DNA from: Clostridium sp. BJN0013
GTDB taxonomy: Bacteria; Bacillota; Clostridia; Clostridiales; Clostridiaceae
Reading direction: 5' to 3'
Length of the DNA stretch: 64,000 nt
NCBI RefSeq assembly: GCF_040939125.1
Contig: NZ_CP162495.1
Span: 2,046,001 to 2,110,000 of the forward strand
The translations under genes were made by a program, and so were the position numbers. Within the stretch, counting starts at the first letter, position 1, and the number at the start of each line of letters is the position of its first letter. Positions 16,511 to 26,950 of the stretch are shown piece after piece. The notes beneath the pieces are model-generated. The model was not told the DNA's origin. It ran no database searches and saw nothing but the letters and a program-made list of their open reading frames with translations.

Positions 16511-16871
16511 TTATAATTTTTATCAGCCCAGGATATTCTTCATGGATTATTTTATTGAATTTATCTTTATTATCTAAAATTTCTCTTAAACCATCTATAT
16601 CATCTATAAATTCCAAAGTGCTTTCTTTCATATTCTCCATATAAGAATTATTTTGGTCATACGCCATTATTTCAGGCTCTTCAATTTGGTAATCCTTTAA
16701 TTCATCTTCATCATCTAAAATTGTATCAATCTTTATGGCTTTCATATCATAGTCCTCTAATTCCAGACACTTACCACAATTGTTGCACCTTTTACTTGGA
16801 TTTAAATCACATGTATTGCACTCATTACAGTTATTACAAACTTTTTTTTCATTAAATATACAGTATTTCAT
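16494..16871 (-). CDS. Cys-rich small protein, function unknown
   Basis: 125 residues. The first 40 contain nine Cys in close spacing (CNNCNECNTC, CNNCGKC), suited to iron-sulfur or zinc binding; the rest is very acidic (ILDDEDELKDYQIEEPE) and then helical. I recall similar uncharacterised proteins in Clostridium, but no function. It is divergent from lexA with ~180 bp between starts; AAAGGAG lies 12 bases before ATG. Confidence 0.7.
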   Translation of the reverse strand: MKYCIFNEKKVCNNCNECNTCDLNPSKRCNNCGKCLELEDYDMKAIKIDTILDDEDELKDYQIEEPEIMAYDQNNSYMENMKESTLEFIDDIDGLREILDNKDKFNKIIHEEYPGLIKIIKNRAN

Positions 16872-16980
16872 AAATATATTGAACTCCTTTTATTTTATTT
16901 CTTTTTTGGTTTACTTTTTATTTAATTTACATAATATTTATTATTTAAACATTAACTTTAAAACCGGTAAAATTAGTATA

Positions 16981-16992
16981 GAACATAAGTTT
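16981..16992 (+). promoter_or_regulatory. LexA operator (SOS box) of lexA
   Basis: GAACATAAGTTT fits the Firmicute LexA box GAAC-N4-GTTC with one difference in the right arm. It touches the -35 element of the lexA promoter, the expected place for autorepression. Confidence 0.75.
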
Positions 16993-17019
16993 GCCATTTG
17001 TCAACTTCTATGATATAAT
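16991..17019 (+). promoter_or_regulatory. Sigma-A promoter of lexA
   Basis: TTGCCA (16991-16996), 17-bp spacer, TATAAT (17014-17019). The -35 overlaps the LexA box. Confidence 0.85.
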
Positions 17020-17050
17020 TCACGTAAATAGATTTAGAGGAGTGTATTTT

Positions 17051-17656
17051 ATGACAGAACACAGTAATAATAGACAATCTCAAATATATAACTTTATAAA
17101 ATCACAAATTAAAGAAAAAGGTTATCCTCCTTCTGTTAGAGAGATATGTGCTGCTGTGGGGTTAAAATCTACTTCTACTGTCCACAGTTATCTTGAAAAA
17201 TTAGAAAAAAGAGGTTTTATAAAAAGAGATGCCACTAAATCCAGAACCATAGAAATTATTGAAAAATCTCAAAAAAAAGAAATGATAGAAGTGCCTATAA
17301 TAGGAACTATAACTGCCGGTATGCCTATTATAGCAGTAGAAAATATAGAGGATTTTTTTCCCCTCCCCATGAACTATATAAAAAATAGCAGAGAAATATT
17401 TATGTTAAGGGTAAAGGGAGAAAGCATGGTAGATGCAGGTATATTAGATGGTGATCTATCTATAATAGAAAAAATAAACTCTGCAGAAAATGGAGATATA
17501 GTAGTAGCTCTTATTGAAAATGAATCTACCTTAAAAAGATTTTTTAAAGAGAAAGATCATATAAGATTACAGCCGGAAAATAAAAATATGTCCCCTATCA
17601 TAGTAGATGATTGTAAAATAATCGGAAAATTAATAGGTATATATAGACAATACTAA
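17051..17656 (+). CDS. lexA: LexA repressor of the SOS response
   Basis: 201 residues from ATG 17051 (GAGGAG upstream). The N-terminal winged helix-turn-helix ([20 protein letters not shown]) binds the SOS box. The self-cleavage site is A89-G90 (TITAGMP), and the catalytic dyad is S125 ([10 protein letters not shown]) and K162 (STLKRFF). RecA-stimulated cleavage inactivates it. It is autoregulated through the box at 16981-16992 and convergent with ynbB, whose stop codon begins at the next base. Confidence 0.97.
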   Translation: MTEHSNNRQSQIYNFIKSQIKEKGYPPSVREICAAVGLKSTSTVHSYLEKLEKRGFIKRDATKSRTIEIIEKSQKKEMIEVPIIGTITAGMPIIAVENIEDFFPLPMNYIKNSREIFMLRVKGESMVDAGILDGDLSIIEKINSAENGDIVVALIENESTLKRFFKEKDHIRLQPENKNMSPIIVDDCKIIGKLIGIYRQY

Positions 17657-18943
17657 TTATTTATCAATTATACTGGATAAAGCCATGAGTATTCCTATTT
17701 TAGCATGGTCAAAAGTCAATCCTCCCTGTAAATAAGCTATATAGGGTTTTCTTATTGGAGCATCTGCGGATAGTTCAATGGAAGAACCCTGTATGAAGGC
17801 TCCTGCAGCCATTATAACTTGATCTGAATACCCTGGCATATCCCAGGGTTCACACTGTGAAGAAGAATCTACAGGGGATGCTTTCTGGATAGCCCTGCAA
17901 AAATCTATTAATTTTATTCTGTCATTGAACTTAATACACTGTATTATATCGCTTCTTTTATCATTGTATCTTGGCAGAACTTCAAATTTGGCCAGTTCCA
18001 TAATTCTAGCACAAAAAACAGCACCTTTTACTGCTTCTATAGAAATATGAGGTGCTAAAAACAATCCTTGATATAAAAGCCTCATTACTCCAAAAGTTGA
18101 ACCACATTCCCCTCCTATACCAGGTACTGTAAGCCTATAAGAAGCTTGAGTGACATATTCTTCCTTTCCCGCTATATATCCCCCAGTAGGTGCTATACCT
18201 CCTCCTATGTTCTTTATAAGTGATCCTGCCACTAAATCCGCACCTACATCTGTAGGTTCCATTATATCTATAAATTCACCATAACAATTATCCACAAAGC
18301 ATATTAATTCCGAATTGATTTTTTTTACAAAATTTATTATCTCCTTTATTTCCGATATAGAAAATGATTTTCTCCACCCATAACCTGTTGATCTCTGTAT
18401 ATGTACTATTTTTACTTTATTATTTTCTATTAAATATTTTTCTATACTTTTAAAATCTATTTTATTATCCAAGGTTAAATCTATCTGATGATAATTTATA
18501 CCATATTCCTTAAGTGAACCCACTTTTTTATCACTGCATGTACCTATTAAATTATGAAGTGTATCGTAAGGAGTTCCACAAACAGATAACATTGTATCTC
18601 CTGGACGCAAGTTGCCAAAAAGAGCACAGCAAAGTGCATGAGTTCCATTTACAAAATGAGGCCTTACAAGTGCACTTTCTGAATTAAATACTCTAGCATA
18701 TACTCTATCTAAAGCATCTCTTCCTATATCTCCATAACCGTAGCCAGAAGAATTGGTAAAATGGGATTCACTTATACCCTCTTGTTGAAGGGCATCTAAA
18801 ACTTTTAACTGATTGTATTCTCTTATTTCATCATAATATATGAATTCACCTTTAACATCTTCTAAAGCCTTTTCATATAAAGAAATTACTTTATCATTTA
18901 TTTTGTATTTATTTTTCAGTTTTTCTTTAGTTATATTTAACAA
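17657..18943 (-). CDS. ynbB: YnbB-like PLP enzyme (methionine gamma-lyase family)
   Basis: 428 residues from TTG 18943 with GGAGG upstream; an earlier ATG at 18973 has no ribosome binding site. Member of the 'aluminium resistance' / Met_gamma_lyase family of PLP fold type I: NSSGYGYGDIGRD, PHFVNGTHALCCALFGNLRPG, and the PLP-lysine region GSLIKNIGGGIAPTGGYI. Substrate not established. The lexA-ynbB-hfq-miaA neighbourhood also occurs in Bacilli. Last gene of the miaB-mutS-mutL-miaA-hfq run. Confidence 0.9.
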   Translation of the reverse strand: MLNITKEKLKNKYKINDKVISLYEKALEDVKGEFIYYDEIREYNQLKVLDALQQEGISESHFTNSSGYGYGDIGRDALDRVYARVFNSESALVRPHFVNGTHALCCALFGNLRPGDTMLSVCGTPYDTLHNLIGTCSDKKVGSLKEYGINYHQIDLTLDNKIDFKSIEKYLIENNKVKIVHIQRSTGYGWRKSFSISEIKEIINFVKKINSELICFVDNCYGEFIDIMEPTDVGADLVAGSLIKNIGGGIAPTGGYIAGKEEYVTQASYRLTVPGIGGECGSTFGVMRLLYQGLFLAPHISIEAVKGAVFCARIMELAKFEVLPRYNDKRSDIIQCIKFNDRIKLIDFCRAIQKASPVDSSSQCEPWDMPGYSDQVIMAAGAFIQGSSIELSADAPIRKPYIAYLQGGLTFDHAKIGILMALSSIIDK

Positions 18944-18969
18944 AATTATTACCTCCAAAATGTATTGAC

Positions 18970-19009
18970 ACATAGAAAAAGAATAGAAAATTGCCTATTC
19001 CTTTTCTAT
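18970..19009 (-). terminator. Hairpin between hfq and ynbB
   Basis: A 16-bp stem with one G-T pair (18970-18985 and 18994-19009). It has no clear T tract on the minus strand, so it may be a partial terminator or an mRNA stabiliser. Confidence 0.5.
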
Positions 19010-19029
19010 GACAGCTCTTTAAAATAAGC

Positions 19030-19278
19030 TTATGATCTGTCATCTGTTCCTACAGGAGTATTAAATAGAATTGCTTTTGATGGTGTAATAGTAGAAAGTG
19101 CATGTTTATATACCATCATTTGTTTTCCATCACACTCTAATATAACTGTAAAATTATCAAAACCTTTTACAATTCCTCTAATTTGAAAACCATTAGTTAA
19201 GTATACAATAACCGGAATCCTGTTTTTTCTGGCACCATTTAAAAAGATATCCTGTAAATTATTAGCTGGTTTACTCAT
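19030..19278 (-). CDS. hfq: RNA chaperone Hfq
   Basis: 82 residues. Sm1 motif with [17 protein letters not shown] and [14 protein letters not shown], and Sm2 motif [13 protein letters not shown], the KH-containing rim of the hexamer. It binds small RNAs and A-rich mRNAs. The short C-terminal tail is typical of Firmicutes. Follows miaA as in many bacteria. Confidence 0.97.
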   Translation of the reverse strand: MSKPANNLQDIFLNGARKNRIPVIVYLTNGFQIRGIVKGFDNFTVILECDGKQMMVYKHALSTITPSKAILFNTPVGTDDRS

Positions 19279-19403
19279 AGTTTTTTCCCTCCGTAACCTT
19301 TATTTGTAGTAATTTTTAGTTCTATAAAGAAATTACTGGTACTTACTTTTTATTTTAGAAAAAAATGTTTGATATAATATATATTATATCAATATTTAAC
19401 ATT

Positions 19404-20333
19404 TTAACAAGTTATTAATATATTAATTATGTAATTCACTATTTCTCTATTTGAAGTAAACTCATCTTTATTTACCCAAATAACTCTTTCATCTTTTCTA
19501 AACCAGGTTAACTGTCTTTTTGCATAATTTCGGCTTCCTTTCTTAACCAGATATATAGCTTCATCCAAGGATATCTCTCCTTCCAAATACCTGATTATTT
19601 CTTTATATCCTATACCTTTCATAGATTGCATATCTTTCGTATATCCCATGGATTTTAAATTTTTAACCTCATCTATAAGTCCTTTTTTTATCATTAAATC
19701 CACTCTTTTATTTATTCTTTCATATAGTTTAATACGATCCATATTAAGTACAAAATAATATATTCTATAAGGTATATTATATAAATTATCTCTACTATTA
19801 AATTCACTTATGGTTTTTCCAGTAAGTTTATATACTTCTAGTGCTCTTATAACCCTTTTTAAATCATTTGGATACAATCTTTCATAGGAAATACTATCTA
19901 TGTTTTTTAAAAGAGAATGTACATATTCCCTACCCTGTGCTTCCGCCAAACTTTCCAAATATTTTCTGTAATTTACATCCACTTTTGCACCGGTAAAGCC
20001 ATAGTTATAAATAAGAGAGTTTATATAAAGTCCTGTTCCCCCTACCAACATGGGAAATTTATTTTTACTATATATATTTTCTATAGTTTTCTCAGCCAAA
20101 TTCTTATATTTGGATACATTAAAATTCTCCTGAGGCTCAACAATATCTATCAGATGATGGGGAATTCCCTGCATCTCCTCTTTTGTAGTTTTAGCAGAGC
20201 CTATATTCATATACTTATATATCTGCATAGAATCTGCAGATATTATCTCCCCATTTATTTTTTTAGCCACCTCTATGGATATGTCAGTTTTTCCCACTGC
20301 AGTAGGTCCTGCAAGTATAAATAGATTCTTCAT
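19404..20333 (-). CDS. miaA: tRNA dimethylallyltransferase
   Basis: 309 residues. Walker A-like GPTAVGKTD near the N-terminus, then [15 protein letters not shown] and [11 protein letters not shown], and the RRQLTWFRK-type end ([13 protein letters not shown]). It adds dimethylallyl to A37 of tRNAs reading UNN codons; MiaB, encoded in the same run, later methylthiolates the product. 13 bases after mutL. Confidence 0.96.
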   Translation of the reverse strand: MKNLFILAGPTAVGKTDISIEVAKKINGEIISADSMQIYKYMNIGSAKTTKEEMQGIPHHLIDIVEPQENFNVSKYKNLAEKTIENIYSKNKFPMLVGGTGLYINSLIYNYGFTGAKVDVNYRKYLESLAEAQGREYVHSLLKNIDSISYERLYPNDLKRVIRALEVYKLTGKTISEFNSRDNLYNIPYRIYYFVLNMDRIKLYERINKRVDLMIKKGLIDEVKNLKSMGYTKDMQSMKGIGYKEIIRYLEGEISLDEAIYLVKKGSRNYAKRQLTWFRKDERVIWVNKDEFTSNREIVNYIINILITC

Positions 20334-20345
20334 ACCTTTCCTCTC

Positions 20346-22187
20346 CTACTGTATTCTCTTAAATTTTTTTTCTAAATCATTTAATGTAAATTTTATTATA
20401 GTAGGTCTTCCATGAGGACAGGTAAAGGGATCTTCTATAAATCTTAATTCCTCAAGCAAATATTCCATTTCCATTATTGACAGATTGCATTTTGCTTTTA
20501 TGGCAGCCCTGCAAGCCAGTGTAGCTATGGAAAGATATTTTACCTCAATAGTATCTCCAAAACCCATATTTTTTAAATTATCTATTATATCTATAAATAA
20601 ATTTTTAACATCTGGATTTCCAAGTATTACAGGTACTTCTCTCACATTTATAGTATTATTTCCAAATAGCTCCACGTTGAATCCAGCTCTTTTAAATACA
20701 TCCTTATTCTCCACATAACATATATAATCTTCAGCAGTAAGTTCCATAACTACAGGGGTAATCAATATTTGGCTCATTACCTTCTCTTTCTGTATACTGC
20801 TTTTATATTTTTCAAAGAGAATTTTTTCATGGGCTGCATGCTGGTCTACAATATATAAATTGGAACCTGCCTCTGCTATTATGTATGTATTGTTAAACTG
20901 CCCAATTATTTTAAAAGGAGGCAGCTTGGAAATTTTACTCTCATGTGAAGTACTTATATTCATACTTTCATTTATAATGCTGTTTTTGTCTGTAATATTT
21001 TTGTATTCTTCGAAAATATTATCTTCCTCTTTGGAATTAACATACTGTTCTTTATTATTACCATATTTCTCTTTTATATAACTTTCATAACTTGGAGGTT
21101 TTAAATCAATGGGAATTTGAACTTTATTTGTCTCTACATATTCTTCTTCCTGTGGCAGAATTTTATCTTCCACATCTATTTTAAAAGAATCCTTTAAACT
21201 TTCCCTAAGCGCCTGATGAATTGTATCAAATACAAATGTAAATATCATTCTGGAATCACTAAACTTTATTTCCCACTTAGCAGGATGAACATTTATATCT
21301 ACAAATTCAGGAAATATATCTAAAAATAGTATAAAAAAAGGAAATTTATTAACAGTTAAAAATGATTTAAAAGCTTTTTCTGCAGCTGCAGTTATAGACT
21401 TATCTTTAACGTACCTTTTATTTACAAATATACTTTGATTATTTCTACTTCCCCTGCTTACTTCTGAATTGCCTATATATCCATAAATTGAAGCTATATC
21501 ACTATGGTTTTCTATAGGTATTATATTTTCATATATATTTTTACCGTATATGCATCTTATAACATCCATCACTTCTCCACTGCCATAGGTGACTAAGGAT
21601 TTTTTCCCATTTTTAAAAAATTTAAAGGCTATATCCGAATTGGCCAAAGAAAGTCTATTTATTATATCAGAAATAAAAGCTCCTTCCCTTCCTGGAGATT
21701 TCAAAAATTTTTTCCTTGCAGGTACATTAAAAAATAGGTCTTTTACTAAAACTGTAGTTCCTATGTTACATCCTGTGTCCTGTATATAGTTTAAAACTCC
21801 TCCACTTATGGAAATTTCCTTTCCATAGTTAAATTCATCTTCCACCCTGCTTTTAAGAATTACATGGGATACGGCAGCTATACTAGATAAAGCCTCCCCT
21901 CTAAATCCCATGGTATATATCTTGTTTAAATCTTCCAAAGTACTTATTTTACTGGTGGCATGGGGCATAAATGCTTTTTCTATATCTCCAGGATGTATTC
22001 CTGTGCCATCATCTATTATCTTTATAGATTTTTGTCCTCCTTCTTCTATTTCTATAATAATATTTTTAGCTCCTGAATCTATACTGTTTTCCAAAAGCTC
22101 CTTTACTACAGAAGAAGGTCCTTCAACTACCTCCCCTGCAGCAATTTTATTAGAAGTATCCATATCCAAAAGATTTATTCTTTTCAT
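20346..22187 (-). CDS. mutL: DNA mismatch repair protein MutL
   Basis: 613 residues. GHKL ATPase motifs in the N-terminus (IAAGEVVEGPSSVVKELLEN, DDGTGI, GFRGEALSSIA), then a linker of ~100 residues and a C-terminal dimerisation/endonuclease domain with DQHAAHEKILFE (about 446-457), the zinc-dependent nicking motif seen in bacteria without MutH. CPHGRPT at the end completes the metal site. Downstream of mutS in one operon. Confidence 0.97.
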   Translation of the reverse strand: MKRINLLDMDTSNKIAAGEVVEGPSSVVKELLENSIDSGAKNIIIEIEEGGQKSIKIIDDGTGIHPGDIEKAFMPHATSKISTLEDLNKIYTMGFRGEALSSIAAVSHVILKSRVEDEFNYGKEISISGGVLNYIQDTGCNIGTTVLVKDLFFNVPARKKFLKSPGREGAFISDIINRLSLANSDIAFKFFKNGKKSLVTYGSGEVMDVIRCIYGKNIYENIIPIENHSDIASIYGYIGNSEVSRGSRNNQSIFVNKRYVKDKSITAAAEKAFKSFLTVNKFPFFILFLDIFPEFVDINVHPAKWEIKFSDSRMIFTFVFDTIHQALRESLKDSFKIDVEDKILPQEEEYVETNKVQIPIDLKPPSYESYIKEKYGNNKEQYVNSKEEDNIFEEYKNITDKNSIINESMNISTSHESKISKLPPFKIIGQFNNTYIIAEAGSNLYIVDQHAAHEKILFEKYKSSIQKEKVMSQILITPVVMELTAEDYICYVENKDVFKRAGFNVELFGNNTINVREVPVILGNPDVKNLFIDIIDNLKNMGFGDTIEVKYLSIATLACRAAIKAKCNLSIMEMEYLLEELRFIEDPFTCPHGRPTIIKFTLNDLEKKFKRIQ

Positions 22188-22221
22188 TATAAATCAATCC
22201 TTTACTTTGAAAAATATTTTT

Positions 22222-24822
22222 TCAAATAGATTTAACTTTTTTTATTATATCATAGAGCTTATTAAAGCCTTCCATAGGAGTCATATTTAGTATATCTATA
22301 TTTTTAATTTCATTGATTAAATTTTCTTTTTCTATATCTAAAAATTTTAATTGCTCTCCCTTGCTAGAAGCCTTTCTCTCCTTTTTTTCTTCCTGTAAAT
22401 TATTTTCTTTTATGTTTTCATTTTCCAAACTATTTAGTATTTCCCGTGCTCTTGTTAAAACTTCCTCTGGAAGACCTGCCAGCTTTGCTACCTCAATACC
22501 ATAAGACTGATCTGCTCCTCCTCTTATAATCTTTCTTAAAAAAACTATATTATTTTCCACTTCTTTAACAGATACACAATAATTTTTTACTCCTTTTATT
22601 TTACCCTCCAATTTAGTCAGTTCATGATAATGAGTGGCAAATAACGTCTTACACCTGAGTTTGCTTTCTTTGCATATATATTCTATTACAGACCAAGCTA
22701 TGCTTAATCCATCATAGGTACTTGTTCCTCTACCCACTTCATCTAATAATATGAGGCTGTTATTGGTAGCATTTTTAAGTATATTGGAAACTTCCCACAT
22801 TTCAACCATAAAAGTACTCTTTCCAGAAGCCAGATCATCGGATGCACCTATTCTTGTAAATATTTTATCACATATAGATATGGAAGCACTTTTAGCAGGT
22901 ACAAAGCTGCCTATTTGAGCCATAATGGTAATCAAAGCCACCTGCCTCATATAAGTGGATTTTCCTGCCATATTAGGTCCGGTTATTAAAAGAAGTTGAT
23001 TCTCTCCGGTATCAATATCTGTATCATTAGATACAAATTCTCCTGTAGAAAGCATATTTTCCACTACAGGGTGTCTTCCTTCCTCTATAAATATTCTATC
23101 TGAAAGAGTTATTTCAGGTTTGCAATAATTATTTTCAAGTGCGACCCTTGCAAGAGAAGTTAAACAATCTAATTCTGCAATTATCCTAGCTGAATTCTGC
23201 ATTCTAGTAACTTCTTTTTCTACTTTATCCCTTACTTCTATAAAAACATTATACTCCAAATATATTAATTTTTCCTCTGCACCTAAAATTTTATCCTCCA
23301 TCTCTTTTAACTCTGGAGTTATATACCTTTCTGCATTTGACAGAGTCTGCTTTCTTATATATCTGTGCTCCGGCACCAGATTCAAGTTGCTCTTAGTTAC
23401 TTCAATATAGTATCCAAATACCTTATTATATCCTATTTTTAGGGACTTTATTTTAGTAAGTTCTCTTTCACTGGCCTCCAATGATGCTATCCAGTCTTTA
23501 CCTTTAACTTTTGCCTCTTTTAACCTGTCTATTTCATGGTTGTAGCCTTCTTTTATCAAGTTTCCTTCTTTAAGAGAAACGGATGGATTATCCAATATAG
23601 CCTTATCGAGTAATAAATAAATATCTTTTAATTCATCTAAATTTTCATACATGTTTTTCAACAAATCTGTTTTAAAATTGGATAATAAGACTTTTATATC
23701 AGGTATCTTTTCTATGGAACTTTTTAAAGAATTTAATTCTTTTGCATTTACACTTCTAGATGATATTTTTCCTGCTAATCTTTCAATATCGTATATGTTC
23801 TTTAAAGCCTCCTTTAAATCCTCATGGTAACATATATTATTTAAAATTTCTTCTACTGAATCCAATCTTTCTATTATCCTATTCCTATCTATGAGAGGCT
23901 GCTCTATCCATTTTCTAAGCTGTCTGCCTCCCATGGAAGTATTGGTTTTATCTATAACCCCGAGTAGTGAACCTTTTTTCTTATTTTCTCGCAGATTTTC
24001 TACAATTTCTAAATTTCTTCTGGAATTTATGTCTATAGTTAAATAATCTACTATATTATAATATTGAAATTTGTTTATATGAGAAAGATTGGTCTTTTGG
24101 GTATGCTGTATATACTTAAGTAGAGCACCACAACATTTTATAACTTCAGTTTTATATTCTTTTAAATTTAAATCTTTAAACTGTTCTTTTAATACTTCTT
24201 CTCCTTTTGAGAAATAACATTCATCTACCCTACTAAAAGTTTCATTAAAAACTTCCTCTATAGATTCCAATATATTAGAATCTATATCCTCTTGAATTAT
24301 TATTTCTCTTGGATTAAACTTACATATTTCATCTAAAATTATAGATAAATTAAAAGGAGTGTCTGTACAATTAAACTCTCCTGTGGATATATCTGCAAAA
24401 CATAAGGCACAATTACTGCGTTTATTATTTATGTACAAACACATTATATAATTATTTTGATTTTCATCTAAAAAGTAAGTATCCATATAAGTTCCAGGAG
24501 TTATAACTTTAATAATTCCTCTCTTTACAATACCCTTAGATTGTGCAGGATCTTCCAGTTGTTCACATATGGCTATCTTATATCCTTTATTCACCATTCT
24601 GCCTATATATGATTTTGCCGCATGATAGGGTATTCCACACATAGGAGCTTTTTCTTCAAGTCCACATTCTCTTGCAGTAAGCACTAATTCCAGTTCTGCA
24701 GCAGCTATTTTTGCATCATCAAAAAACATTTCATAAAAATCACCTAATCTAAAAAACAGTATACAATCTTTATAACTTTCTTTTATTTCCATATACTGTT
24801 TCATCATTGGAGTTAACCCCAC
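22222..24822 (-). CDS. mutS: DNA mismatch repair protein MutS
   Basis: 866 residues; the GTG start 7 bases after AGGAGG gives the conserved [11 protein letters not shown]-terminus. The mismatch-binding domain has the Phe-X-Glu motif in LGDFYEMFF. The ATPase carries [13 protein letters not shown] (Walker A, about 613), DEVGRGTST (Walker B) and FATHYHELT. Full family length. Nineteen bases after miaB. Confidence 0.98.
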   Translation of the reverse strand: MGLTPMMKQYMEIKESYKDCILFFRLGDFYEMFFDDAKIAAAELELVLTARECGLEEKAPMCGIPYHAAKSYIGRMVNKGYKIAICEQLEDPAQSKGIVKRGIIKVITPGTYMDTYFLDENQNNYIMCLYINNKRSNCALCFADISTGEFNCTDTPFNLSIILDEICKFNPREIIIQEDIDSNILESIEEVFNETFSRVDECYFSKGEEVLKEQFKDLNLKEYKTEVIKCCGALLKYIQHTQKTNLSHINKFQYYNIVDYLTIDINSRRNLEIVENLRENKKKGSLLGVIDKTNTSMGGRQLRKWIEQPLIDRNRIIERLDSVEEILNNICYHEDLKEALKNIYDIERLAGKISSRSVNAKELNSLKSSIEKIPDIKVLLSNFKTDLLKNMYENLDELKDIYLLLDKAILDNPSVSLKEGNLIKEGYNHEIDRLKEAKVKGKDWIASLEASERELTKIKSLKIGYNKVFGYYIEVTKSNLNLVPEHRYIRKQTLSNAERYITPELKEMEDKILGAEEKLIYLEYNVFIEVRDKVEKEVTRMQNSARIIAELDCLTSLARVALENNYCKPEITLSDRIFIEEGRHPVVENMLSTGEFVSNDTDIDTGENQLLLITGPNMAGKSTYMRQVALITIMAQIGSFVPAKSASISICDKIFTRIGASDDLASGKSTFMVEMWEVSNILKNATNNSLILLDEVGRGTSTYDGLSIAWSVIEYICKESKLRCKTLFATHYHELTKLEGKIKGVKNYCVSVKEVENNIVFLRKIIRGGADQSYGIEVAKLAGLPEEVLTRAREILNSLENENIKENNLQEEKKERKASSKGEQLKFLDIEKENLINEIKNIDILNMTPMEGFNKLYDIIKKVKSI

Positions 24823-24840
24823 CTTATTTCCTCCTTTTCA

Positions 24841-26178
24841 TTATATCTGTTTACCTAGAAGCGAAAAAGAAGTTGCTCTAGTTATTTCAATTTTTACTAA
24901 TTTTCCTATGGAAGATTTATCTCCTTGAAAATTGACTAGCTTTCCAGTTCTGGTCCTTCCCATAAGTTTTGTATTGTTATTTTTACTAGGGCCTTCTACT
25001 AATATTTCTTCTATTCTTCCTTCATAGGCCTTATTTTTTTTTGCAGCAGATTCACTTATTACATCTACAAGCCTATTAAATCTTTCGTGTTTTACATCAT
25101 CAGAAATTTGATCCTCTATTTTGTAGGCAGGAGTACCTTCCCTTTTAGAATATATAAATGTAAATGCCGAATCAAATTCTACTTCTTTTGCCAGGTTTAA
25201 TGTGTCTTCAAAATCTTCCTCTGTTTCACCTGGAAAACCTACAATTATATCTGTAGTTATAGATGCACCTGGAATTTTGTCTCTTATTCTATTTACAAGA
25301 TCTAAATACTGTTCCTTAGAATAATTTCTGTTCATTTTTTTAAGTATATTAGTAGAACCTGATTGTACCGGTAGATGTATATGCTCACATATTTTATCAC
25401 AATTTGAAATTACATCTATTACATCTTCAGTTAAATCTTTAGGATGTGAGGTCATAAATCTAATCCTTTCAATTCCATCTATATTATTAATTCTTTTTAA
25501 AAGCTCACTGAAATTTACCCTGGGATTTAAGTTCTTTCCATAAGAATTCACATTTTGACCCAGCAGTGTAACTTCCTTATATCCCTTTGAAACCAGTTCT
25601 TTTATTTCATTTTCAATATCTTCAGGGTTTCTGCTTCTTTCACGTCCCCTTACATAAGGTACTATACAATACGCACAGAAATTATTGCAGCCATACATTA
25701 TAGTTACAAAAGCTTTCACATTGCTTTCTCTATCTATTGGAACTCCTTCTACAATTCCATCCTCCCTATCCTGTATTTCCATTACGGATATGTTTTGCTG
25801 CTTTACTGTATTTAAATACTCGGGAAATTTATAGGCATTATGAGTTCCAAATATTATATCTACAAATGGAAAAGTTTTAATTATTTTTTCTGCCATATGT
25901 TTTTGCTGCATCATACAACCACATAAAGCTATTATAAGCTCTGGTCTTTGCTGCTTTAATTTTTTTAAAGCTCCTAAATTGCCATATACTTTAAGTTCTG
26001 CATTTTCTCTTACACAGCAGGTATTAAATATAATTAAATCTGCAGAAAATTTATCTTCTGCTTTTTTATAACCCATTTTTTTTAGCATTCCAGACAATTT
26101 TTCTGAATCTTCTTCATTCATCTGACATCCATGAGTTTGTATAAAAAAAGTTTTTTCGTTATTTGTCTGTTTATTCAT
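24841..26178 (-). CDS. miaB: tRNA-2-methylthio-N6-dimethylallyladenosine synthase
   Basis: 445 residues from ATG 26178 (GGAG upstream; the GTG at 26193 lacks one). The N-terminal methylthiotransferase domain has Cys in TCCVREN and GCMMQQ, the radical-SAM motif [17 protein letters not shown], and a C-terminal TRAM domain ([20 protein letters not shown]). Uses two [4Fe-4S] clusters to methylthiolate i6A37. First gene of the mismatch-repair / tRNA modification run. Confidence 0.96.
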   Translation of the reverse strand: MNKQTNNEKTFFIQTHGCQMNEEDSEKLSGMLKKMGYKKAEDKFSADLIIFNTCCVRENAELKVYGNLGALKKLKQQRPELIIALCGCMMQQKHMAEKIIKTFPFVDIIFGTHNAYKFPEYLNTVKQQNISVMEIQDREDGIVEGVPIDRESNVKAFVTIMYGCNNFCAYCIVPYVRGRERSRNPEDIENEIKELVSKGYKEVTLLGQNVNSYGKNLNPRVNFSELLKRINNIDGIERIRFMTSHPKDLTEDVIDVISNCDKICEHIHLPVQSGSTNILKKMNRNYSKEQYLDLVNRIRDKIPGASITTDIIVGFPGETEEDFEDTLNLAKEVEFDSAFTFIYSKREGTPAYKIEDQISDDVKHERFNRLVDVISESAAKKNKAYEGRIEEILVEGPSKNNNTKLMGRTRTGKLVNFQGDKSSIGKLVKIEITRATSFSLLGKQI

Positions 26179-26207
26179 TATTCCATTCTCCACTTTATAA
26201 TTTTAGG

Positions 26208-26254
26208 CATCTAAAAAATAAATAACCTCTAAATGGGTATTTATTTTTAGATGC
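26208..26254 (-). terminator. Inverted repeat between hypothetical gene and miaB
   Basis: GCATCTAAAAA-type arm (from 26208) pairs with TTTTTAGATGC (to 26254), a ~17-bp stem with one bulge. It lies downstream of the 26314-26733 gene and upstream of miaB, so it likely ends the former. Confidence 0.55.
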
Positions 26255-26313
26255 TCTAATACCTTACAATTATATCGTTAATATTTATATATGTAAATAT
26301 GCTGTAATTATAG

Positions 26314-26733
26314 TTACAAGCCCACTTCCTTTTTCAGTTTATCTCTATCACTATTACAGCGAATTAACTTGAGCATATAAGCTTGCCTTTCTATACTTTC
26401 AAATTTATGAAATATATGAATTTTATCTGTATAAATATCAATATATTCTAAAATACTGTCTATTAAATTTTCCTTTGCAAGTTCCAGGTCATTACCTTCT
26501 CCATATATATTAACTTCATTTAAAGTTATAGTGCAAAATTCATCCCTTGATTGTATAACTGGTTTAAATCTAAAAAACCCCATTAAGAAATTTATATATG
26601 AGGTTTTTATATGATTTACCTCTTCTCTTTTGTTCTCATTTTTATCTATGTATTTTTCTAATATATTATTTAGTTCGCTAATGTAGTTTTTTGCATCTTT
26701 TACATTAAACTTTCTTTCAAGTAAAACTTTCAT
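26314..26733 (-). CDS. Hypothetical protein, HicB-like pattern
   Basis: 139 residues from the ATG at 26733 (AAAGGTGGAATAAT upstream). The middle part (DEFCTITLNEVNIYGEGNDL, followed by AKENLIDSILEYIDIY) resembles the ribonuclease-H-like fold of HicB-type antitoxins or of clostridial 'exoribonuclease-like' small proteins; no toxin partner such as HicA is next to it. Otherwise highly charged and helical. Monocistronic. Family assignment is weak. Confidence 0.55.
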   Translation of the reverse strand: MKVLLERKFNVKDAKNYISELNNILEKYIDKNENKREEVNHIKTSYINFLMGFFRFKPVIQSRDEFCTITLNEVNIYGEGNDLELAKENLIDSILEYIDIYTDKIHIFHKFESIERQAYMLKLIRCNSDRDKLKKEVGL

Positions 26734-26803
26734 ATTATTCCACCTTTTATAATAAAAAATCTTTAAATAAATCACAAGTCAATTAAACTACATATTTTGT
26801 TAA

Positions 26804-26935
26804 TTATAATATATTCTTATCTTTTAATTCTTTTATAGCTTTAATAATGGAATATTTTATTGTGATATACAATAAAAACATGACTAAAAAAATTATTAAC
26901 AAAGAACAAAATATAGTAGGCAAATAGCTTTTCAT
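26804..26935 (-). CDS. Small single-helix membrane protein
   Basis: 43 residues, ATG 26935, with AAGTAGG 8 bases upstream. One strongly hydrophobic helix (IFCSLLIIFLVMFLLYITI) and a basic/acidic tail (KAIKELKDKN). It starts 15 bases after the stop of the large membrane protein 26951-28444 and on the same strand, so it probably belongs to that operon. No family recognised. Confidence 0.45.
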   Translation of the reverse strand: MKSYLPTIFCSLLIIFLVMFLLYITIKYSIIKAIKELKDKNIL

Positions 26936-26950
26936 TAAAATACCTACTTT

